64,000 nt of DNA, from positions 1,380,905 through 1,444,904 of the forward strand of contig SIJG01000010.1 in NCBI GenBank assembly GCA_023374025.1, in the 5' to 3' direction. Source of the stretch: Heterodera schachtii (taxonomy: Eukaryota > Nematoda > Chromadorea > Rhabditida > Heteroderidae). A program made the position numbers and the translations under genes. The notes under the pieces were generated by a model. That model searched no databases, was not told the origin of the DNA, and saw only the letters and a list, made by a program, of their open reading frames with translations. Below, in pieces: positions 53,904-63,176 of the stretch; the first letter of the stretch is position 1, and the number at the start of each line of letters is the position of its first letter.

Positions 53904-54793
53904 TCACTCAATGTCAGCAGAAGACGCCCCTTTTTCGCTGCTTTGTCCGGCTTCTTGTTCTTCCGGTGGCGGAGACAATGGCCTTAATTAGGCGAAATTT
54001 TAATTATTTAAACAAAATTAAATGCCTTTTTAATTGCTCACCCAAGACAATTATTGGCACTAAAAAGCCAAATGGACACTTTGTCCCAATTTCCAAAACA
54101 AAAATAGAGGCAATCAAAAGCAGTGATTTGTCGAAATTATGGCCACACCTTCTTGAAACTTTCGATCCAATCATCAGTGTTCGCTTGTTCGGAGTAATCT
54201 TTGCAACGCAATTGGCACATCAAAATCATCACCAATCGCAATTGCCTCGGGGAACAGACCAAATGAATGGATTGAATTCAATTGGTTGAGATCAGTGAGA
54301 ATTGTAGGAGAAATGAGACGACGCAAATTGTCAAAAGTCCAAGTGGCGAATGTTTGTCGAAAAAATGGGCCAAATCCGCTGGCCATCCGTGGTGTGCGAT
54401 GATGGAATCCGCAAGTGTAAATTGGTGGCTCTTTTGTCGAAAATTTGGCGATTTGAACGAAGAAAAGCGATGACGGAGTGATCGATGTACCTGAAATTGG
54501 AATGAATGCTTTATTGCAATAAAACTATGATTTTTCATTACTCAATCCGAATGTTCTTAAAACGGATTTTGCTGGGCCACGGACGGTCGGGCAATGAAAA
54601 TGGCACAAGCTTCGGTTTTGGTCCGTTGCCCTTGTAAATTTCGATTCGTCGCCAAATTGTCAATTCCTTTTTTCCATCAAAATGTGTGTCCACCAGCAAA
54701 TTGAAACGTGGCGAAAGAAGTGCCAATTTGAGTCCAAGTTGGGCATGGTCAAATGATGGCAAAATGTCCATCCAAACGTCGCTGCAAATCCAA
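53904..54793 (-). pseudogene. F-box-like family copy 11, multiply deleted
   Basis: Exon 2 (54793-54542) is open. Exon 3 starts at 54490 but has lost I-W-D-V-F-V-R-E in frame, then has a frame-shifting deletion after R-H-L-D-F (a stop near 54336) and a third deletion removing G-Q-A-L-S-K-W-L to P-K-R. Exon 4 survives only as its last 50 or so bases, fused to intron 3. Exon 5 (53982-53904) is intact. Exon 1 is replaced by a repeat at about 54822. Clearly dead; the deletions are short and scattered. Confidence 0.85.
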
Positions 54794-54919
54794 CTGAAAT
54801 GGGAAAACAGTTTAGCTAAATAAATGCCGAATTTGAATTCAATCTCGACTTTTTGTTCGAATTCGGGCGCGGAGTTCGGAAGGAGGGGCCAAAATTCAGA
54901 AATCAGTGAAAAGAAAACG

Positions 54920-55174
54920 CTAAAAAACGTTGGTCAGTTTTTCACGGTTAAAATCTGCAGAAAACAATTTGGGATGTCTAAAAATGGCATTATCATCACG
55001 GCATCCCCTCTCCCCTCCCCGTCCAATGGCACTCCAAAACTCTACCGTTTGTTGTTGTTGCTCGTGTCCACTGTTGGCGTTGGCGGTGGTTGCGGTGTTG
55101 TCGAATTCAGATTGGCGGTGGTCACTTTTAGCGGCTTTTGCTTGCTGCTTCGGCTGTTGTTGCGCCTGCTTCAA
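54920..55174 (-). CDS. Gln-rich ORF, uncertain
   Basis: The - strand frame has Q-A-Q-Q-Q-P-K-Q-Q-A-K-A-A-K, then N-T-A-T-T-A-N-A-N and E-Q-Q-Q-Q-T-V-E-F-W. The region is less AT-rich than its surroundings. No homology, start or splice evidence. It may be a low-complexity exon or chance. Confidence 0.25.
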   Translation of the reverse strand: MKQAQQQPKQQAKAAKSDHRQSEFDNTATTANANSGHEQQQQTVEFWSAIGRGGERGCRDDNAIFRHPKLFSADFNREKLTNVF

Positions 55175-55309
55175 ATGGCGAGGAATAAAAAGGATTGAAT
55201 AGCAAATTTATTGGCAAATGATTCGCATTCATGAAAAATTGTCCTTTTATAGCAAACTTTCTTTCCCCTCCGCCCATTTTTCGCAAATTTTTTTGTTTTT
55301 GAAAATCAT

Positions 55310-55405
55310 ACTAAAACATGTTTTCCGAGGTTTTCAGGCTCGCTAATCATGAATATGACATGTATTTCGGCCAATTCTGAATCCCGAACCTGAACTCTAA
55401 CAAAA
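55310..55405. repeat. Foldback-arm motif copy
   Basis: Single arm ('aatcatactaaaacatg', 'aattctgaatcccgaacc') just upstream of the promoter of the next gene. Confidence 0.6.
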
Positions 55406-55465
55406 AGCTTTTTGATCCGTTAAATTTTTCAAAAATTGCTTTTGCTAAATCCATTTTTTCTCCGC

Positions 55466-55473
55466 TATAAAAG
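55466..55473 (+). promoter_or_regulatory. TATA box of the membrane-protein gene
   Basis: TATAAAAG lies 61 bases before the ATG at 55527, a normal spacing for a core promoter plus short leader. Confidence 0.6.
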
Positions 55474-55526
55474 CGCTTTCGCCTCCCCATTTTTGTACAT
55501 TAACATTCATTCAAATTTCTGCTACT

Positions 55527-56562
55527 ATGTCCTCCACTGTCCTTCAAAATGCCCTCCGTCTGTTGTTCATTATTCTGATCATTTTCAACTGTTGCGATGG
55601 GTAAACGAAAGCACAGCCCAAACGGCGGATTTTCTATTGCATTTTACACGACCTTCAAAAATTTAATTTTCTCCAAGTTTCAAAACAAATGACAACAAAA
55701 ATGTGAAAAACCGAGTTTTTGAATTTCCTTTAATTTTATTTCTCGTGAAAATTTTTTAAGGTCGGTAAAATGCAATAGAGCCGCCTCAATTCCATTTTCT
55801 GATTTTCCCATTTTTTTCAGTGCGCCACGCGTTAAGACCAAGAATCCAACCGATGAGAAGACTTCGACAAATGAAATTGCTGGCATCAGTGTCAAGCTTT
55901 GGATCATCATTGGCGTCTCAGTTTTGCTCATGTAAGTTTTCTGCGGCATTTTCTTTTGCCAATGCCATCCATCATCAATCAAATCATTCTCCGGTTTTCC
56001 CCATTTTAGCCTTGTTGTTGTGTGTGCCATTGTTGTGATTTGCTGTTTGTGCCGTGGAAGCCGTGCCGACCGGTGCAACCATAAAATTTCAATAGAAGTG
56101 CCAAGCAGTTACTACAAATCGCGGCAGGGACCAACGGATTCGATGATGGACTGGCCGCCGCCCTCAACTGCTGGACATGGCCATGGTCGTGGAGGACAAA
56201 GCGGTGGTGGTGGTGGTGGGATCACAGCGGTGCCGAGCGGAATGATGTCCAAGATGCCAACAACGAAGACGAAGCAGCCGTTCTCGTTTCGAATGCTAAT
56301 GCCGGAAAGCTTACGCTCAATGGGACCATCACGACCAGCGCCATCAACAGCAACAATGGGACGAGGCGGGGCCCAGACAAAATTGAAGACGACGACAATG
56401 CTCGGAGGAGGAGACCAGACAAAATTGAAGACGACGACAATGCTCGGAGGAGGAGACCAGACAAAATTGAAGACGACGACAATGCTCGGAGGAGGAGACC
56501 AGACAAAATTGAAGGCGTCGTCGAAAGTGCCGTCGGGAGGAGAACATTACACAACGTGGTGA
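55527..56562 (+). CDS. Single-pass membrane protein with tandem-repeat tail (245 aa)
   Basis: Three exons: 55527-55600, 55821-55931, 56010-56562 (738 nt, phases agree, GT-AG introns). Residues 1-24 form a signal peptide (A-L-R-L-L-F-I-I-L-I-I-F-N-C-C). A short Lys/Thr-rich ectodomain follows. Residues about 51-76 are a membrane helix (L-W-I-I-I-G-V-S-V-L-L-I-L) ending in C-C-L-C, a possible palmitoylation site. The tail is Gly/Pro-rich (H-G-H-G-R-G-G, six Gly in a row), then has three perfect copies plus a partial copy of a 14-residue unit (K-T-T-T-M-L-G-G-G-D-Q-T-K-L). The predicted topology is type I at a cell or secretory membrane. I do not recognise the family. It is the best-preserved gene on + and is flanked by F-box-like genes on -. 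Confidence 0.82.
56376..56514 (+). repeat. 42-bp in-frame tandem repeat
   Basis: Three near-identical 42-bp units and a partial fourth inside the coding exon (core 'gacgacgacaatgctcggag'). Because the units are multiples of three, copy number can change without a frameshift. The near-identity of the units implies recent expansion or homogenisation. Confidence 0.92.
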
Positions 56563-57240
56563 TGCGCAACGAATGAACGCGACGGACGGCGATGGCCTTC
56601 GATAATAATGGACGAAGAATTTCACATTTAATTGTTCTGTCGTGTGATATTTGTGTCCCCCATTTTTGATGTGTTCATTCATTCATTTCCTGTGTATGTT
56701 ACCATATCACATGTGTAGTATTTATTGTGTTGTATGCTGCCAATTCGGTTTGTATTATGTGGAATAATGTGTATATTTGTATGTAGATAATACCGTGTAT
56801 AAATGTATAAAATATATGTAATCCTTTAGAATTAGGCCAGTTATTGCTAGGATTAACAATAAGATTTATGTTTATGAAAAATAGTGCCCCATTCTGTTCA
56901 TTTTCCGCAGTCGGTTTTTTTGTACTCTTTCAGTTTGGGTCCCCCTTTTTGGTCAAATTTTTCAAAGCATAGCCAGTAGAGATGCGCCGTGAATCCCATT
57001 CTATTCATTTAATGAGTTTTTGGCTTTTAGGCGGTACTTTTCCGTTTAGGAGGCCACACATTCAAATTTAGTCAAATCGTGAACTTTTGATCCCAGGAAA
57101 AAACAAAATGATATTTTTAACTTAATTTTCCGTCGGGACCACAATTCTGTGCAGTTTACCCAGAATTCGAACCTTTTATGATCCCGACTTTTGGAAGTAA
57201 GAATCGTATTCTCCGCCCTGAAAATCTATAAAACAACTTT
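56563..57240. other. 3' region, no gene seen
   Basis: Contains the 3' untranslated part of the membrane-protein gene (AT-rich, 'aaaatatatg' near 56808, no canonical AATAAA recognised). From about 56900 there are weak repeat fragments. Confidence 0.45.
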
Positions 57241-57396
57241 ATTCGCGGCCATTTTTATACATCCGATTTATTTACATATATTTGAGAGTTTTTTCTTCAT
57301 AAATATACATTTTAACATTGATAAATTATGATCGATCGGTCATTCTAATTAAATCAGTTCTTCTGCGGCTGATCACTGTTTTTGTTCGTTTGTCCG

Positions 57397-58914
57397 TCAT
57401 TCAATGTCAGCAGAAGACGGCCCTTTTGTGATGCTTTGTCCGGCTTCTTGTTCTTCCACTTCTTCCGGTGGCGGAGACAATGGCCTAAATTAAGCGCAAT
57501 TTGAATTATTTAAACAAAATTAATTGCCTTTTTTAATTGCTCACCCGATGCAATCAGTGCTACTGAAAAGCCAAATGGACACATTGTTACAATTTTCATC
57601 TTTCTGAAGCTGAACTGCCGCGGTCTCCTCAATAATTTTGCATCGTTTCATTATCCAATTGCCCAATTCCTTTGCTTTGGCCAATGTCAGCTTTTCCTTT
57701 GTCTTTTCGTTCACCAATTCAAATGGCACCATTTGCATTGACGGCACATGAACATAAAAATGAATTTGGTAACTGACCGAAGAAATGGCATTAGCACGGA
57801 GAAAATGCTAAAAATTTGGAAAACAAAAATAGAGAAATCAAAAATCAGTGATTTGCCGAAAATGTGGGCCACACCTCCTTGAAACTGTTGATCCAATCAA
57901 TGTCCGTTTGTTTGTTGTAATATTCACAACGCAATCGCTTCGGTTGGCCATCTTTTCTCGGAATGTGCAACCATTTGGAAAGAACTTGGCCAGCCGTTAC
58001 GTATGGCCCATCAAATTCATCACCAATTGCAGCGGGCAACCGACCAAATAAATTAATTGAATTCAATTGGTTGAGATCGGTGAGAATTGTTGGCGAAGTG
58101 AGACCACGCAAATAGTCCCAATCAACACCATCGTTAAAGCGCAAGTGACGAATATTTGCCGAAAAAATTGGCCATAATTCACGAACAAAAATGTCCCAAA
58201 TCGGCGGATCATCCATGGTGTGTGATGTTGGAATCCACAAATGTAAACTGATGCCTCTTTTTTTAAAAATTTGGTGATTTGAACGGAGAAAAGCGATGAC
58301 CAAGTGATCAATGTACCTGTGAAAATGAAAAGAATGCTTTTTATTGTTTGTCATAGCTGTGGTTTTAATTACTCAATCTGAAGGCGCTTAAAACGAATTT
58401 TGCTGGGCAACGGACAGTCGGGCAATGGAAATGGCACAAATTGGTCATCCATTTGTACAGATAGCTTCGGTTCTGGTCCTTTGTCCTTGCGACAAATTGC
58501 GATTGGTCTCCAAATTGTCAATTCGCTTCTGCCATCAAAATGTTTGTCCACCAACGCATCGAAACGTGGCGAAAGAAGTGCCAATTTGAGGCCAAGTTGG
58601 GCATGGTCAAAACAGGGCAAAATGTCCATCCAAACGTCGTTGCAAATCCAACTGAATTGTGTGAAAAACCGAAAAAAATTACACTTTGAGCGGCCTTAAA
58701 ATGAAATTTTATAAATTTTTACAAATTCTCACATTTTCTTCAAAAAAGTTCGTTTATTCATTTTCCTGGCCACGCGAACACTTCGCCGTTTTCCAAGTGA
58801 TGTCACAAGTGAACCCATCGGTTGCTGTTCAGCACGTTCACCAATTGCGGTAGAAAAAATGAGGCGACTATTTTCGGAAGAAAACATTTTCTTTTTTCTG
58901 ACATGCGGTGCCAT
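57397..58914 (-). CDS. Intact long-leader F-box-like protein (copy 12, 417 aa)
   Basis: Five exons on -: 58914-58733, 58651-58373, 58316-57875, 57807-57545, 57484-57397. They sum to 1254 nt with agreeing phases and GT-AG introns. Exon 1 is a basic, Ser-containing 60-residue leader (starts M-A-P-H-V-R-K-K-K; ends R-T-F-L-K-K) in place of the short M-N-R-R exon. It splices in the same phase to I/W-I-C-N-D-V-W-M-D-I-L-P-C-F-D. The rest is standard: P-P-I-W-D-I-F-V-R-E, T-A-G-Q-V-L-S-K-W-L-H-I-P-R-K-D-G, V-P-F-E-L-V-N-E-K-T-K-E-K-L, and a P-P-P-E-E-V-E-E tail. The role as an SCF substrate adaptor is family inference. A foldback element ends about 100 bp upstream of its ATG. Confidence 0.85.
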
Positions 58915-59015
58915 TAAAAACAAAAATATTTTAAAGGGAAGGAATAATTGCAAAATTATTGCGTTAGAAACTTTCTTTTTTTTCAAATGCGAGGTGTTGT
59001 GCCGTTGAACAATTT

Positions 59016-59398
59016 GGTAAAAACCCAACTCGTACTAGGCCAACTCGTACTGCCCCAACTCGTACTGTTTTTCGACAAAAAAATCGTCATAACTTTTTTT
59101 AAAGTCGACCAAACCTTAACGTTCTCTATCTACCTGCAAAATGCAAGAAAATTTTATTGCTTTTCAAAAAAGTTATCACCAAAAATCGTAAAAAAATTTG
59201 TTTTTGTCCATAACTTTTTTCAAACTTGATCAAATTTTTTGAAACATGCTGGATAGATAGAGAATTTTAAGGGCTATTGAATGATACCACGAATGTTTAT
59301 TTTGGTCGACTTTAAAAAAAGTTATGACGATTTTTTTGTCGAAAAACAGTACGAGTTGGGGCAGTACGAGTTGGCCTAGTACGAGTTGGGTGTCGTCC
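59016..59398. mobile_element. 383-bp foldback element (CCAACTCGTACT triple repeat ends)
   Basis: Each end carries three copies of 'ccaactcgtact' in inverted orientation, then 'tttttcgacaaaaaaatcg'. Flanked by GAACAATTT (59007-59015 and 59399-59407), 8-9 bp. The outermost bases are GG on each side but the following five differ. It lies in the 5' flank of copy 12. From 59408 to 59700 no gene is seen. Confidence 0.85.
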
Positions 59399-59708
59399 GA
59401 ACAATTTATTGTCAGTGGAAATTGGTGAAACAAATTAAAAGAAATGTGAAGGGGTCAAATCAATATTTGGGGAACAACAATATTTGAAGAGGAGGACAAA
59501 TGCGGAGCAGAAGATGGGTGCAAAAGACAGAATGATTTGAATGGGTCAATGGGGAAAAACATTTGTGTGGGGGGACTGAAATAGACATAAATAAAATGCC
59601 AAAATAACACATTTAAATGGCCGTCCCAACACGAGGCAAACCGAAAAACAAACAGTTTTATAGCCATGAAAGTGGATTGATAAATAGGGCTCACATTTAT
59701 ACGGAACC

Positions 59709-60105
59709 CGTCAGTTCGGCCCTCACGATTCGGCCCCCACGGTTCAGCCCCAGCATGTTTTTCCACGATAGCTTTTTTTTGGTTATTCAAATCCATCAAT
59801 CTATCTTGATATCATTTCGAAAGCTCTTAACATGCTCTATTAGCCTTACCAAAAGCGGGTAGATTTTCAAGCCTGGAAAAAATTTTATTAAGAAAAAACT
59901 TGAAAATTTCGACTTTTTCGCAATTTTCATGTATAACTTTTTTGGTAATTGTCTAATCGCAAAGCAATAGCTTAGAAAAAGCTTCTAAACACTTTAAGCT
60001 TTCGAATAATACCGACAATGTTGGATTTGGATTACAAAGAAAAAAGTTATAGAAAGCTATAGCGGAAAAACATGCTGGGGCCGAACCGTGAGGGCCGAAC
60101 TGACG
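59709..60105. mobile_element. MITE-A copy 3, cutting F-box-like copy 13
   Basis: Ends 'cgtcagttcggccctcac' and 'gtgagggccgaactgacg' are perfect inverted repeats. The body matches the other MITE-A copies. The right edge is fused to exon 2 of copy 13 at the F-F-R-R-P-Q-L-G codons, so it removed or displaced exon 1 and the start of exon 2. Confidence 0.88.
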
Positions 60106-62536
60106 TAGACCGCATTTTCTTTCGTCGTCCTCAACTCGGCTTCAAATTTGCTCCGATTTCGCCCCGTTTCGATGTTTTGGTGGACACGCATTTCGACTGC
60201 CAACTCGAATTGACCATTTGGAAAAAATATACAATTTGCAAGAAAAGCGAAAGACCATTTTATGGGCAAAGTTTCGTTGACGACGGAGAGCCTTGTCTTT
60301 CCGTATATATCCGTGGCAAAATTATGCGATTTCCGTGCCACGAATTGCCCAACAAAATTCGCTTCAGTTTCCTTCAAATTGAGTAATAAATTCAGCATCA
60401 ATTTTCCGCGTGGATTAACGCATTTGGCACTTTTATAGTTTAGATGGCACGATGAAACCCCGTAGGGGGGAGGGACTCTTTTGATTACAATTTTTTTTTT
60501 TTTGCTAATAGAGATTTTCGGGGTCGTTGAATACGATTTAATGATTATTTCGACCGATTTCAAACTCCGCCGACTTAAATTTGAACAAAAAAGTCAAAAT
60601 TTAGAATTTTTTTGCTCGAATTCGGGTTCGGAGTTTGAAATTGGTTGACCCAAAATCACAAAACGTTAGAATTTCTAAAAAAAAATTTAATTTTTTTTTT
60701 AATTTGGCGGTTTACCCATTTATATTGCCCCTTTTTGCGCAGATACATCGACCAAACTGTCATCGAATTTTTCCGTTTAAACAAGCAAATCTTCGACCGA
60801 AGGGGCACCAAATTGAAATTGCAAGCGTCCACTGGAACAGCGATTTGGGATGCAATGTCCCGGGACATTTGGCCCATTTTTGCGTCAAGCATTCGCCATT
60901 TGACCTTCTATTTTCCTGCAAATTTGAACAATTTGCGTCGTTTCGTTTCGCCCACAATTCTCACTGATCTCACGCAATTGAAATCGATCAGTTCCTATCG
61001 TCTGTTCCCCGCTCAATTCCTTATGATGGGGCATGTGCAACTGCTGGCGAAGTGTTGTCCAAATGGTTGCACACGCCGACAACCGACGGACAACCGAAGC
61101 ATTTGTGTTGTCGCTTCACAGGCAATTATGCAGAAAAGGGACAAAAATTGGTCAACAAGTTCAAGGAGGTCGTCCGTCATCTTAATCCGTGATTGTTGGT
61201 GTAGCCCCAAAAGGGGATGCTTTTCTGTTATGCCTCCCCCCCATAAAAATTCATAATCTCGACAAAGGGAAGCATTTTTCTAGGGTAGTTTTAGGCGCTG
61301 AGAAGAATCTGGCGTCAAATTTAAAAATCTGTGGTTTTTATCATAGGACTTGTCAGTAATTTTTCGAAAAAATGCCTTATTTTTTCCCTTGATAAACACT
61401 CGAGCTCGATTCGGACCTGGATCCAGGCTTGGATTTTTCCAGGTCCAAACTATTTTTCGACATCATTTTTCATGAACCTGAATTTTGTCTCCAGGAAATC
61501 CAGGTCAAATATGGGCAAAAAACCCAGGCACAGGCAAACAACACGAAAAAATCGATTTCCTGGACAATTCCCTATTTCAAGTGACCAATTTTTTATTCCA
61601 AGTTATCAAAAAATTATTGTATACCGTATTTTCTCTAATTATACCCCATGGCTCAGAAAGGGGGGGGGGTAATTGGAGACTGGGGGATTAATGGAGATTG
61701 GGGATAATTAGAGAAAATAAACGAAACAACCCAAGAAAAGTTGACACTGTAAAAAGAAGGCGATTGTGGAAAGAACAAATGTTTCGAATGTGAGAAAATG
61801 AATGGTTGGCTGTTGAAGAAGCGAAGTTTATCATCAAATGTTGTTGCTTTTGGGGAGACGGTTCAGCACCAGCAGCAGCGGAACCACAACATTTTGGACA
61901 ATTTGCACGATGTCCGAATTGAATTGGCTGGTCCAAATTGCATTGGGTGAGCATCAGTGGTGCCAAAACGAATTGGCATTGTGTGGCGAAGTGGTTTTTG
62001 TAGGAGATGATAGTAAATGGAAGAAGGGCGTAGGTTCGAGTCCGTTCCACAACATTTTAATGTTTTGATTTATTTTATGTCCAAAAATTGGTCATTCAAA
62101 ATTGGAAAATCTTGGTATCATCAGAAAGTTCTTGGGGAGGAGAAACTTTTTCGAAGCACACATACTTTGCAATTTGACCAGTTCGAAAACAGTTAAAGGC
62201 ATTTGAAAATTTGTTTTTTGAATATCTTTTTAGGAAACTCTTAATTTGCCTTATTTATAAACCCTTAGAAAATTTCATGAAAATTTTCTCTTTCGATATG
62301 CAAAATTTCATTCGAAAAAAAGTCACATTTGTGGTTAAGTAAATTCAGTGTTTCTCTGTTAACAGAGATAAAGAAATAGGACGCCAAAATGAGAGGCGGC
62401 GTATTTTTCTATACTCTCTCTATTTATTCCTTATCTCTCGTTTTTTGAAAAGGTTTGAAATTATTGTTCGAATTCAAATTTTAGGCCATTGTCTCCGCCC
62501 GCCGACCAAAACAACGAAAAAGGCGCCAATTACTGA
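60106..62536 (+). pseudogene. Long-form F-box-like copy 13, broken
   Basis: The exon 2 remnant is 60106-60382 (R-R-P-Q-L-G-F-K-F ... E-L-P-N-K-I-R-F), with no intron 2a-2b, unlike copy 6. Exon 3 is 60743-61168 with a frameshift near 61015, after Y-R-L-F-P-A. The start of exon 4 is replaced by repeats. The remainder (61715-61946) has a TAA in place of CAA at about 61750, then an open stretch including K-C-F-E-C-E-K-M-N-G-W-L-L-K-K-R and V-Q-H-Q-Q-Q-R-N-H-N. Exon 5 (62485-62536) ends N-N-E-K-G-A-N-Y. 61200-61714 holds transposon-end repeats (CCTGGATCC type near 61420) and a poly-G tract. Confidence 0.82.
61951..62484. other. Expanded intron 4 of copy 13
   Basis: Between the exon 4 donor and the exon 5 acceptor. 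62040-62400 is unrecognised AT-rich sequence. 62396-62480 matches 16815-16895, the DNA before the isolated exon 5 there. Confidence 0.45.
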
Positions 62537-62760
62537 ACCTATGGCCATTTGAGAAAAGAAGAAATGACCGACCATTTGATTACCTCTGCTGGACATTGAT
62601 TTGATGCTATTTACTCTTTGAATGTGCTTACTTTTTCTTGTCGGTTTTTGATTTGATGGATTTTCATTCAAAATTACAATAAATTTCAAATTTTGATTTT
62701 TTTTTTTTTTTGGCGGCGTCCTTTAAAGAAAATTCGTGTTCAGCGACCTTGAAATTATAT
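62537..62760. repeat. 3' flank block of long-form copies
   Basis: 'gaaatgaccgaccatttgat' to 'tttggcggcgtc' is shared with 34700-34875 and 16970-17125. Confidence 0.6.
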
Positions 62761-62945
62761 TTTGCTTACTAATTTGTTTTAATTGGTTTTTTATTTTTTT
62801 AGACGAAATTAATTTTAATGGCACCGCCTGCCGAGAAAAATCAAGTAGTTGATAAAAAATCGTAGATAAAATCAATTATTTTGCAAAATCCGAGCTCAGA
62901 TTCGTGATCAGCACATTTTTCCAGCCTAGAAAATGGAAAATTTTC
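62760..62945 (+). pseudogene. Orphan long-form exon 1 fused to a half foldback
   Basis: 'tttgttttaattggtttt' and the ATG at 62818 reproduce the start of copy 6 (31100-31170), coding M-A-P-P-A-E-K-N. After 62840 the sequence switches to the arm of the 36747-type foldback ('tcaagtagttgataaaaaat'). The rest of the gene is absent. Confidence 0.7.
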
Positions 62946-63176
62946 ATTTCTTAGGGAGTGTTTTTTTTTAATTTTGGTCACAAACAAAAAGATACAAAAA
63001 CAAAAACTTCGTCAATCCCTCCCTTTTCATGACTATAAAAATGTTTGTTTTTTCGCTTTGCCACGCATTTGAAAAAAAAAAAAAGTTTATAACTTAATAA
63101 TTCTGCAATTCTTCCTTCCTTTTGTGACATCATTCGAAACTCATTTGTCAGCAAATTGTGCTCTAATTGCCACAAA

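Noticed and set aside
56222..56682. Long - strand ORFs over 56222-56682
   Set aside because: Antisense shadows of the + strand membrane-protein gene. The Ser/Leu repeats mirror its tandem units.
62020..62060. Possible tRNA T arm ('gtaggttcgagtccgttcc')
   Set aside because: No D arm, acceptor or anticodon stem around it; an isolated B-box-like string.
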